This document shows, piece after piece, positions 1-12,194 of a DNA stretch of 64,000 nt (position 1 is its first letter; every line of letters begins with the position of its first letter). The translations under genes were made by a program, and so were the position numbers. Origin of the DNA: Stomorhina lunata (taxonomy: Eukaryota > Arthropoda > Insecta > Diptera > Rhiniidae); assembly GCA_933228675.1 (NCBI GenBank), contig OW121742.1:15702489-15766488 (forward strand), given 5' to 3'. The notes below the pieces were generated by a model. The model saw only the letters and a list, made by a program, of their open reading frames with translations, did not search any database and had not been told where the DNA came from.

Positions 1-340
1 ATTTAGTTAATGCTCCCATATAACCCTGCCCCGGGAATCACATTTGTGCTGATAAATTGAATAAAATTTTAAAATCTATGACTACTAAATTTAGAACAGA
101 GAAGTTTTATGCAACTTTCAGTCAGTATGTAAACTTTCAGTATGTATGTAAGTATAGGAATCGGTCCATTTTTGACCATAGCTTTCATATAAAAACCGCT
201 CCCGGTAACCACTAAAATGCCACAAACGCCAGTTAAAAGCTATTAAATTATAAACTTTATATTAATACCAGCCGATATATTAAATTTTGTAACAATCGGT
301 CAACATTTGGCTATATTTCTTATATATATAACTAATAATA
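1..340 (-). mobile_element. H1 (DINE/mini-me-like) element, truncated fragment
   Basis: This stretch aligns over most of its length with 53966-54310 in the same orientation. Shared landmarks are a CTCCCATATAACCCYGCCCC-like segment, a GCTGATAAATTGAATA segment, and the run leading to CAATCGGTCAACATTTGGCT and CTTATATATATAAC. Similarity stops near 340, before the terminal hairpin seen in the full copies, and the other side leaves the window. It is therefore a fragment truncated at the hairpin end. No coding capacity is visible. That the family is a non-autonomous Helentron/DINE-type element is inferred from the fuller copies at 8821 and 53045. Confidence 0.7.
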
Positions 341-1064
341 ATCTAGAGATAGATTTTTATTTTTGCTCATACTTACAAATCGACCCACCCTAATAAATAC
401 TTATAGGCGGGATTAATTTGTATGTAAAGTTGTGTTTACAAATTTAATTGTTTATTTTGAAATGATACGAGCGAGAAGTATCATTAAAATTTTTTATATA
501 AATTTATTAATAATTTATAATTATTTATTGAGTATTTTTGGAAGGTTTTAAACAAAACCACTTAATGTTAAGCTACTACACGGTGGCCGTTAATGGTTAA
601 GCAACATTTTTAATAAAATTGCATTTTTAGCATAAAATAAATTAAAAAACTGCGGTATTTAATTTTTTTTTTGTGACTTTTGTAACATATTGAAATAATG
701 GCAATTTAAAGATAACTACTATTTGTAGATCGGAGTTTGCAGTGGTAATTCATTGAACAGAGACTAGTTTACGAACTATCGACAATTTGCTACATTAACC
801 CTGATACTACGTTAGGGGTCTCTCGATGACCCAATGTGTATTTATTGAGTGCATAATTTGTAAAAAACCTGTTTGTCCTTCACACCAACATATAATGACT
901 CTAACGACGGCATATTGCATTGATCGCAATCCTTAACAACATTTTTGAAGTGAACAAATTTTAATTTTTTTAAATAGAAAAAAAATTGGGTTCAAACATG
1001 GGTTCGAACAAAATTGTAGGGTTAAGGGAAAGAAAGTTTAGGATGGTGACGTTAATTGCTCCTA
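341..1064. other. AT-rich spacer without recognisable feature
   Basis: Mostly A/T-rich sequence with homopolymer runs. No convincing open frame, RNA fold or copy of the repeat families in this window was seen. An isolated GGTTCGAAC (1001-1009) resembles a tRNA B box but has no matching A box or cloverleaf. Confidence 0.5.
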
Positions 1065-1378
1065 TTACAAAATTTTAACCGAATGGAATCTTATTCCAAC
1101 GCCAGATTTAGATTGGGGTTTTCTTTCCCAACCATATATGTCATTTTTCGTAATGTCTGTAAAAGGCTCCTCCTTTTTTCGCGCTAGCAAATTTTTTTTA
1201 TTGATGAGCCATCTTTTGGGCTTGGAAGTAAATAATACTCGGAGGGAGCCAAGTCGGGCGAAAACGGTGGATGTGACTGCTATTGTGGGGTCAACTGACA
1301 CTTGCTGTTGACGGTTTTTCCTTTTTAAAGGTAGTCCACGAAAAGAGTATGCCATGATAATTCCAGAAAAACAAGTAA
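1065..1378 (-). pseudogene. Degraded mariner transposase fragment
   Basis: On the minus strand one frame reads HPPFSPDLAPSEYYLLPSPK (about 1205-1270). This closely matches the C-terminal catalytic block of mariner D,D34D transposases (PDLAPSDYYLF type, third catalytic Asp; here Glu in that position). Nearer 1320-1378 another stretch reads FWNYHGILF-like, reminiscent of the W-D-W-KG-I-Y-E segment that follows the first catalytic Asp in mariner. The two pieces lie in frames broken by stops and the middle, with the second Asp, is missing. The fragment is therefore internally deleted, frameshifted and non-functional. It abuts the H1 fragment whose hairpin begins near 1380. No terminal repeats were found. 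Confidence 0.6.
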
Positions 1379-1735
1379 GAGTGTTATATTCGGCTGTGCC
1401 GAATCTTATGTAGCTACCATCAAATTGTGTTAAATTTAGAACATATCTCATATATCTACGAGGGTGCAGCAAATTCAAAACGTGGACCAAATTGGAAAAA
1501 AGTTGTTACTTCGGTTGCAGTAGCATTATAGTTCAACATTCAAAAGTGGTTAGTGGTTTCCCTAGTATCTATTTACGGTTACCCGGTTACGTTATCGTAA
1601 CGCTGGCTGCTATTCACATAAGATTTCTTTGTGCTAAATTTAGTGGCCAAAGCTATTACAGTTTATCATTTATTGGCATTTAAGTGAATTTCAGGTGGAA
1701 TTTAGGCTGTTTCCGCACTTTTTTATGGGACTTTT
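1370..1735 (+). mobile_element. H1 element, hairpin-end fragment with internal deletion
   Basis: The fragment begins ACAAGTAAGAGTGTTATA and carries the perfect hairpin TTCGGC-TGT-GCCGAA (about 1389-1403). The following sequence (CACCATCAAATTGTGTT, CATATCTCATATATCTAC, AGGGTGCAGC) matches the start of the copy at 8821. After about 1600 it jumps to an internal segment (AGATTTCTTTGTGCTAAATTTAGT) that lies about 1 kb further on in the 8821 copy. This copy is thus internally deleted as well as truncated. A short open stretch at 1492-1683 is a by-product of the element and not a gene. Confidence 0.7.
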
Positions 1736-1790
1736 CAAAACGACCATACGGCAAATCAAGGTATGGAAATGCAACATCTTTACAGAGTAT
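1717..1790 (+). repeat. Short dispersed repeat R2, copy 1
   Basis: A segment of about 70 bp containing TATGGGACTTTTCAAAACG is shared with 39446-39525. Beyond it similarity fades into GCAAMATCTTTAYA. It follows the H1 fragment and may be a further H1-subfamily module. Identity was judged by eye. Confidence 0.6.
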
Positions 1791-2057
1791 TTGCTAGAAC
1801 GGTTAGAAACTTCAAACCATTCAAAAGTATTAAAATGTTTTTACTAATGGCCACTCTTTAGAGACAAATAAAAAGGGTAAATATTATAATTATTTTCGAG
1901 TTTTTTATATCAAGATGCAGCCTTAAAACCTTGCAACTGACCTTTTTCTAGTAGTCTGGAACAAATTAGGTAGGACTCCATTCAAATACCACAGCGGTTC
2001 AAAGTAATTTAAGAAAATATGAAAACGACATATTTTCTACATACCAGTCTAAGACAA

Positions 2058-4140
2058 ATTTTCATTCTAAAAAATTTTCCGCATAAAATTTTTTCAATAT
2101 AAAATTTTTGCGTTAGAAAAATTTTTTTTATAAAAAAATTTTCAATATTAAATTTTATATTGAAATTTTTATGTCGACAAAATTTTTGTTAAATTTTTTG
2201 TATAAGAACTTTCATCTCGAAATTTTTCTATAGAAAAACTTTCATATCAAAATTTTTCTACAGAAAAACTTTCACATCGATATTTTTCTATAGATAAAAT
2301 TTTTATATTGAAAATTTTTCTACACAAAAAATTTTATATTGAAAAATTTTTTTATATACATATTTATAACTTTTATATACTGAAAATTTTTCTATAGAAA
2401 AATTTTTATATTGAAAATTTTTCTGTAGAAAAAATTTTATATTGAACATTTTTCTATAGAAAAAATTTTATATTGAAAATTTTTCTATATAAATTTTGAA
2501 AAAAAAATTTTAAATTCTTCTATAGAAAAAATTTTAAATTGAAAATTTTTCTGTAGAAAAAATTTTATATTAAGAATTTTTCTATGGAAAGAACTTTATA
2601 TAGAAATTTTTTCCATAGAAAAAATTTTATATTGAAATTTTTTGTATCGAAAAAATTTTGTATTGAAAATTTTTCTACAGAAATTTTTTCTATAGAAAAA
2701 GTTTTTATTGAGATTTTTTTCTATAGCAAAAGTATTTATTGAGATTTTTTTATAGAAAAAATTTTATATTGAAAATGTTTCTATATAAATTTTGAAAAAA
2801 AAATTTTAAATTCTTCTATAGAAAAAATTTTAAATTGAAAATTTTTCTGTAGAAAAAATTTTATATTAAGAATTTTTCTATGGAAAGAACTTTATATAGA
2901 AATTTTTTCCATAGAAAAAATTTTATATTGAAATTTTTTCTATCGAAAAAATTTTGTATTGAAAATTTTTCTACAGAAATTTTTTCTATAGAAAAAGTTT
3001 TTATTGAGATTTTTTTCTATAGCAAAAGTATTTATTGAGATTTTTTTATAGAAAAAATTTTATATTGAAAATGTTTCTATATAAATTTTGAAAAAAAAAT
3101 TTTAAATTCTCCTATAGAAAAAATTTTAAATTGAAAATTTTTCTGTAGAAAAAATTTTATATTAAGAATTTTTCTATGGAAAGAACTTTATATAGAAATT
3201 TTTTCCATAGAAAAAATTTTATATTGAAATTTTTTCTATCGAAAAAATTTTGTATTGAAAATTTTTCTACAGAAAAAATTTTATATTGAAAATTTTTCTG
3301 TAGAACAAAATTTATTTTAATTTATTTAAATTTAACTTTCATATCGAAATTTTTCTATAGAAAAATTTTTATATTGAAAATTTTTCTACAAACAATTTTA
3401 TATTGAAATTTTTTTTATATGGTCTTTTATATACTGAAAATTTTTCTATCGAAAAAATTTTATATTGAAATTTTTTTACAGAAAAAATTTCATATTGAAA
3501 ATTTTTCTGTAGAAAAAATTTTATGTTGAAAATTTTTCTATAGAAAAAAATTTATATTGAAAATTTTTCTATTGAAATTTTGAAAAAAAAAATATTAAAA
3601 ATTCTTCTATAGAAAAAATTTTAAATTGAAAATTTGTCTGTAGAAAAAATTTTGTATTAAGAATTTTTCTATGGAAAAAATTTTATATTGAAATTTTTTC
3701 TATAGAAAAAATTTTATATTGAAATTTTTTCTATAGAAAAAAATTTATATTGAAATTTTTTCTATAGCAAAAATTTTATATTGAAATTTTTTCTATAGCA
3801 AAAATTTTATATTGAAATTTTTTCTATAGCAAAAATTTTATATTGAAATTTTTTCTATAGAAAAAATTTTATATTGAAATTTTTTCTATAGAAAAAATTT
3901 TATATTGAAATTTTTTCTGTAAAAATTTTATATTGAAATTTTTTCTATAGAAAAAAATTTATATTGAATTTTTTTCTATAGAAAAAATTCTATATTGAAA
4001 TTTTTTCTATAGAAAAAGTTTTTATTGAGATTTTTTTTCTATAGAAAAAGTATTTATTGAGATTTTTTTTATAGAAAAAATTTTATATTGAAATTTTATC
4101 TATAGAAAAAATTTTATATTGAAAATTTTTCTATAATTTA
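2058..4140 (+). repeat. Minisatellite array 1, CTATAG core, TATATTG spacer
   Basis: Tandem monomers of about 31 bp have the form GAAATTTTTTCTATAG followed by AAAAAATTTTATATT. The dyad TTTTCTATAGAAAA is present in most units and degenerate in the first 300 bp. The last part (about 3680-4130) is the most regular. Roughly 65 monomers are present. A higher-order repeat of 296 bp lies inside. Single-base variants of the core (CTGTAG, CTACAG, CTATCG, CTATGG) recur at fixed places within that longer unit. No flanking direct repeats or terminal inverted repeats were found. Confidence 0.9.
2491..3290 (+). repeat. 296-bp higher-order repeat inside array 1
   Basis: The landmark AAATTTTGAAAAAAAAATTT starts at 2491, 2787 and 3083, giving two exact spacings of 296 bp. 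The whole order of monomer variants is repeated between them (ATTCTTC, CTGTAG, ATTAAGAA, GGAAAGAACTTT, TTTATTGAGATTTTT). About 2.7 copies are present, and the third breaks off near 3290. The 296-bp unit corresponds to nine or ten monomers, so array 1 has grown by block duplication as well as by single monomers. Confidence 0.85.
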
Positions 4141-5460
4141 TAGTATCAGAATATAACCAGCATATTTTTATAGCTTAATTTTGAGTGGATTCTAAAGAGT
4201 ACAATAGTTTTTAAATTTAATTAAATTTCAAAACATAAAATCACTTGCTATTCTATCTCAAACTCATAAATACAAGACAAACCTTTAAAAAAAATCATGA
4301 CGGTAATTTCAACACCCTAAAAACTGAAATGTTTTGACAAGATCTTCAAGACCAGATTAGAAATAAACAAATTTATATATGTACAATGTGGACTTTATAA
4401 TGCATTAACGGAATTTTAGTGTGATTTATGGGACTCAATATATCTGTCGGTCAGAGGTTTTTTGATCAAACAACAAATTAATCTTGTCGATAAATCTCTA
4501 GTAAATTTTATTTAACAACAAAAAGAATATATTGGTTGATTAAAATGAAAATGTTTAAGACTAACGAGTCGAGAATGGGAAAAAATCACACACTAGTCAT
4601 ATAAAATAGGAATATATATGTAAAATATTTCAGATATATTTACTCGTATGGTATAAAAAAGGGGTGTGTATAAAACTTTAAATGCATCTATTTATTTAAT
4701 CATAAAAAACAAAGAAAATACAATTTAATTTTCATTATGAGTTAAAATCTGTTTTTAAATTTGGTGAGAAATTTTTTGAGACTAATTAAAATATTTTTAA
4801 TGGCTTAATAAATCTTTAAATAAAACAAATGAAAATCTTTCTTAGATCATTAAGCGCCATATGTTAGGAAAACGAAGTCAAAGACTTAAGAAATGTTCAA
4901 GCAATAAAACAAGAAAACTAGACTGAAAGAATCTTTTATTTTCGATCCATTCGATAATTGTGATGAGCATTAGATTGCACTCCCAAGTGACATGTTTTGA
5001 TAATGCATTCAATTCTTTCTTTCCTTTATTCTTTCAATGAATGATGATGATGACAATCATGATTAGTCTGACTTTTGTTATTGTTATTCTTGGTTTTGTA
5101 GATGTTACGGAACTCTAGAGAGTTGTCAAATGATGTTGTAGTAGGTCCATGCTGTTACTCATATTGTTTTTCATCATCTTTCCTATTCGTATGTGGCGGC
5201 CATGGTAATGTTTGTTCTAATGTTTTCAGTTTCAGGAACACAAAGGAACACCCAAACATACATACCATGATATATCATGCACCTTTCCGAGTTCCTATAG
5301 TCTGTGTCTGCATAGAGATGTTGCAACTACAGGTACAGTTAGATTCAATTGAAAATGATTGAAATCAAATAACGCCAACCCGGCAACCAAAGGCAGAGCA
5401 TAAAACAACAGTAGGCGACAAATTTAATTGCTTTTTTTCGTTAAAAAAAAAACTGTATAA
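4141..5460. other. Single-copy-looking AT-rich spacer
   Basis: No gene, RNA or mobile element is recognised. A short GATGATGAT run lies near 5042 and a poly-pyrimidine run (TTTCTTTCCTTTATTCTTTC) near 5013. The 86-codon open frame at 5102-5362 has Cys/Phe/Ser-rich composition typical of chance frames and no recognisable domain. Confidence 0.5.
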
Positions 5461-7567
5461 CAAAATTTTCCATAGAAAATTTTTTCTATATATTATATAA
5501 TTTTTTGTTATCAAAAATGTTTTTTTTAGAAAATCTTTTGTCAAAAAGGTTTTTCTATAGAAAATTTATCAATAAAAAAATGTTTCCATAGAAAATTTTT
5601 CATTACAAAAATTTAATTTAAAAATTGTATATAGAAAATTTTTTTAAAAAAAAATTTTTCTAAAGAAAATTTTTCATTAAAAAAAAAGAAAAAAGATTTT
5701 TTGAAAGAAAAATTCTCGTTAAGTTAACAATTTTTCTATGGAAAATTTTTGTATAAGTAAAAAATTTTTTATAGAAAATTTTTCGTTAAATAAAAAAATT
5801 TATATAGATAATGTTTCGTTAAATTAAACATTTTTTATAGAAAATTTTTCGTTAATTTAAAAATTTTCTATAGAAATTTTTTTGCTAAATTAAAAATTTT
5901 CTATAGAAAATTTTTTGTTTATTTAAAAATTTTCTATAGAAATTTTTTTGCTAAATTAAAAATTTTCTACAGAAAATTTTTAGTTAAAAAAAATTTTCTA
6001 TAGAAAATTTTTCCTTAAAAAAAATTTTCTATAGAAAATTTTTCGTTAAAAATAATTTTCTATAGAAAATTTTTCGTTAAAAAAAATTTTCTATAGAAAA
6101 TTTTTCGGTAAAAAAAATTCTCTATAGAAAATTTTTCGTTAAAAAAAATTTTCTATAGAAAATTTTTCGTTAAAAAAAATTTCGTTAAAAAAAATTTTCT
6201 ATAGAAAATTTTTCGTTAAAAAAATTTTCTATAGAAAATTTTTCGTTAAAAAAAATTTTCTATAGAAAATTTTTCGTTAAAAAAAATTTTCTATAGAAAA
6301 TTTTTCGTTAAAAAAAATTTTCTATAGAAAATTTTTCGTTAAAAAAAATTTTCTATAGAAAATTTTTCGTTAAAAAAAATTTTCTATAGAAAATTTTTCG
6401 TTAAAAAAAATTTTCTATAGAAAATTTTTCGTTAAAAAAAATTTTCTATAGAAAATTTTTCGTTAAAAAAAATTTTCTATAGAAAATTTTTCGTTAAAAA
6501 AAATTTTCTATAGAAAATTTTTCGTTAAAAAAAAATTTCTATAGAAAATTTTTCGTTAAAAAAAATTTTTCGTTAAAAAAAATTTTCTATAAAAAATTTT
6601 TCGTAAAAAAAATTTTTCTATAGAAAACTTTTCGTTAAATTAAAAATTTTCTATAGAAAATTTTTCGTTAAATTAAAAATTTTCTATAGAAAATTTTTCG
6701 TTAAATTAAAAATTTTCTATAGAAAATTTTTCGTTAAATTAAAAATTTTCTATAGAAAATTTTTCGTTAAATTAGAAATTTTCTATAGAAAATTTTTCGT
6801 TAAATTAAAAATTTTCTATAGAAAATTTTTCGTTAAATTAAAAATTTTCTATAGAAAATTTTTCGTTAAATTAAAAATTTTCTATAGAAAATTTTTCGTT
6901 AAATTAAAAATTTTCTATGGAAAATTTTTCGTTAAATTAAAAATTTTCTATATAAAATTTTTCGTTAAATTAAAAATTTTCTATAGAAAATTTTTCGTTA
7001 AATTAAAAATTTTCTATAGAAAATTTTTCGTTAAATTAAAAATTTTCTATAGAAAATTTTTCGTTAAATTAAAAATTTTCTATAGAAAATTTTTCGTTAA
7101 ATTAAAAATTTTCTATAGAAAATTTTTAATTTAATTTTTCGTTAAAAAAAAATTTCTATACAAAATTTTTCGTTAAAAAAATTTTTCTATACAAAATTTT
7201 TCGTTAAAAAAATTTTTCTATACAAAATTTTTCGTTAAAAAAATTTTTCTACACAAAATTTTTCGTTAAAAAAAGTTTCTATACAAAATTTTTCGTTCAA
7301 AAAATTTTTCGTTAAAAAAATTTTTTTATAAAAAATTTTTCGTTAAGTAAATTTTTTTATAGAAAATTTTTCGTTAAAAAAATTTTTCTATAGAAAAATT
7401 TTTGTTAAAAAAATTTTTCTATAGAAAACTTTTCGTTAAAAAAAATTTTTCTATAGAAAACTTTTCTTTAAAAAAAATTTTTTTATAGAAAACTTTTCGT
7501 TAAAAAAATTTTTCTATAGAAAATTTTTAGTAAAAAAAAATTTTCTGTAGAAAATTTTTCGTTAAAT
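5461..7567 (-). repeat. Minisatellite array 2, CTATAG core, CGTTAAA spacer
   Basis: Monomers combine the A4T4-CTATAG-A4T4 palindrome with a CGTTAAAAA spacer. Read on the minus strand the spacer is TAACG, as in arrays 3 and 10. Three homogenised domains are visible: about 6000-6540 with near-identical 31-bp units (TTCGTTAAAAAAAATTTT), about 6630-7130 with 33-bp units carrying an extra TT (CGTTAAATTAAAAATTTT), and about 7140-7290 where the core reads CTATACAAAA. Both ends are degenerate. Roughly 65 units are present. Confidence 0.9.
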
Positions 7568-8820
7568 TTTGCTTCGTACTGTATTTTTAAATGAAAATCT
7601 TTTACTTCACAGTTTGTCTGTGTAGTTACAGTTTCGGGTACGAATCTATCTGTTTGTCTGTTTTTTTCTTTCTATTAAAGTGTGAGTGTGTTCCTTTTTT
7701 GTGGACTTATGTCATGGCTAGAAACTTTCATGAAACCAAGTGATTATTCATTACAATTGCCTTAGAATTTCTTTCCTTTTCTTTTTCTATTCCTTTTATT
7801 ATTTTCTCTTTTTGTTGTTGCAGCTAAAGCTCCTTTTTGTAGCAACAACATTTGCATAAAAGCATCTGGGAGTACAATTGTTGCAACAACATCAAACAAT
7901 TATACAAAACATGCTACAATAGCAACAAACAAACAACAATGAACCAGCAACAACAGCATTATCGTTAGCAGCACTAGCAACAAAACTTACAAAAGACTTT
8001 TTTTCTTTTAGCCAAAATAAGAATGAAAATCTCAAAAGAACAAAAAAAATTGTCAATTGTTAATATGTGGGGACAAAACATGGTCAAGTTTTGTTTAATG
8101 TTAGAAAACCAAAAAAAAAAAATCAGCAAAAAGAAAACAGCAGCTTTGAAAGAATTAGAAAAAAAAGCAAAAATCTTCCAAAAACATGACCAAAAGAAAA
8201 GTTTTCACTGTTTCTTTTTTCTGTGTATATTTTTTTTTTGTTCTCGCTTGTTTTCCATTTTCTGGCAACAGGTTACATGTGATATTTCTTATGTCTTTCC
8301 CTCTTAGTCCATCCAGGATTTTTTTTCTAATATTGGACTTTCTTCTTGACTTTTGTTATTAAATTTTGGTGTCTTGTCTTGTTTTTGGGTTTTTTTTTTT
8401 TTTTTTTGGTCCATGAGGTTTTTGGCTGATTTTCTTTAGTTGATTATGGCAGGACTTAAGGAAAAAGTAGCTCTAACAGAATAAACCAATTCCCACTGAC
8501 GAACAAGAAAATTTGTAACATTGCGAAAAACAACGACAACATCATCAGTTAGAGGCTGAAAAACAGAGAAAAATCTATGCGAAAGTAACTACATGACTCT
8601 TTTTATTCAATATGATTTAAAAGTAGGGAAGTATTCTAAGGAACATCATTATTCTGGCATCATATATAGCCTACCCAAATTTTTTTTTCTATTAGAAAAA
8701 AATTATATTTCTACAAACATTTTGTATTGAAATTTGCATTTCTTTCTAAAATATTTTAAACCTCCCTTTGATTATATCTCGCCTTCATCCCCTCGTTAAC
8801 TTTAAACTTTGGCAAGTAGA
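7568..8820. other. Single-copy-looking spacer with CAA-type low complexity
   Basis: AT-rich DNA with GCAACAACA/CAACAATGAA-like runs (about 7840-7990), a run of 20 T at 8388-8407 and other homopolymers. An isolated pair of degenerate minisatellite-like units (TTCTATTAGAAAAAAATT) sits near 8688. The open frame at 8023-8307 is Lys/Phe-rich low complexity and not credible as a gene. Confidence 0.5.
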
Positions 8821-10925
<2,105 letters not shown>

Positions 10926-11889
10926 ACAAAAAGTGTGTAGAAACTTGACATGGAAGAAGCGTGTTACATTTGATATTATTTCGCAGAGGCCGATTTTTTT
11001 ATTTTTAACTTAAACCTTAGCAAAACTTATTGTTAAAATAAAATTCTAAAAGAAAAACTATTCACTTAAAAAATCTGAAAAAAGATAATAAAATAAAACA
11101 AACAACAAGTGATGCTAGCATTTCAACTGATGATGATGACGAGGAGCCTAAGAATGAAAATGATGATGGTAGTGGTTGTTGGTGGTGGTGGTACTTTATT
11201 TTCAGTGATCAATTGATATGGGCAAAAGACTGATGATGACCATCAAGAATGATGTATTTGTACACCCAAGCATTTTGACATGAAAACTATGCCAAATGCC
11301 ACTGTAATGCCAAAGCACAAAAAAAAAATAGAAAAAACTAAAAGAAGAAAAAATGAGGGATCCTCTAAAAAAAAAGAACTGATCTTTAGAAAATATATAT
11401 TCTAAGATGTCCAGGTAAGTAAATACCAAGACTTCTGCTGTTTGTTTGTTTTGTTTAGTTTGGTTAAGCAAAACGCATGACTCCGTTGACTCTATTGGTA
11501 ACTTCATCTCATCCATCACGCAGGAGGCACTAACTGGCAGTCAGGCAATATAACAAATTCATACAGAAACGCATGCAAGTGTATGGTCGGTCTGTCTGTC
11601 TATTGGATGAATGTCAGTAACAGAGTTTCGAATACTAGAAAAACAATTGATCGCTTATCATCATCATCGTCCAGGCAAACTATGAGCATACTGGCCACAA
11701 TGGCACTACCGCCACCACTAGCAACGCAACACAACACCACACCATCATCAAAGTATCACCACAACATTGTTGCCTATTGTAAAGCTGCTGCTTTCTCGAG
11801 AAGTCTGATCATTCAAACAAAAGGTAGAAAAACTAAAGCATCTATTCAAGAAATTTTGTATGCAACTGTTTGCGTTTAACAAGTGTAGA
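10926..11889. other. Single-copy-looking spacer with GAT/GGT-type low complexity
   Basis: Moderately AT-rich. It contains GATGATGATGACGAGGAG (near 11130), a GGTGGTGGTGGT-like run (near 11180) and a CATCATCATCGTCC stretch (near 11658). Two chance-length open frames (minus 11202-11519, plus 11583-11879) show no recognisable domain. The plus frame is somewhat richer in C/G than its surroundings but has no supporting splice or start context. Confidence 0.45.
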
Positions 11890-12165
11890 TCAAAAAACAC
11901 ATGCGGACAGCTTAATATAAAACAAACTCTTCATACAAGCCACCCTTTCATCCGTAGGTCCTACTATTTGGCATTTCACAAAACTTGTTGCTCTTTTGAA
12001 CACTTTTAGCACCATATACTGAAAGCGTACTAAAGGTTTTGTTAATGTTAGTAACAGATAGAAATATTGATCTAATCCGTCCACTTTTATGTGCAGCCAT
12101 CGACTCAAGATCACTTCCCGAGACGATGACCATTTGCCCGTCCTTCACTTGAAATCAAATTACAA
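11890..12165 (-). other. Coding-like fragment of unknown origin
   Basis: On the minus strand the segment is visibly richer in G+C than its AT-rich neighbours and reads a fairly protein-like 66-codon stretch (12148 down to 11948). It starts at a GTG context with KDGQMVIVSGSDLESMAAHK and includes SIFLSVTNINKTFSTLSVYG. An overlapping frame stays open to 11890, which could mean an old frameshift. It is bounded by stops and abuts array 3. I do not recognise the family. It could be an exon, a transposon-protein relic, or chance. Confidence 0.25.
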
Positions 12166-12194
12166 GTCATGTAACTCCTACCAAGGACTGCCAA

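Noticed and set aside
1001..1009. GGTTCGAAC resembling a tRNA B box
   Set aside because: No A box, no acceptor stem pairing and no cloverleaf around it.
5102..5362. 86-codon frame in the spacer
   Set aside because: Length is compatible with chance, composition is Cys/Ser/Phe-rich, and no recognisable motif is present.
8023..8307. 94-codon frame (Lys- and Phe-rich)
   Set aside because: Composition follows local poly-A and poly-T runs. No domain, splice context or conservation signal visible.
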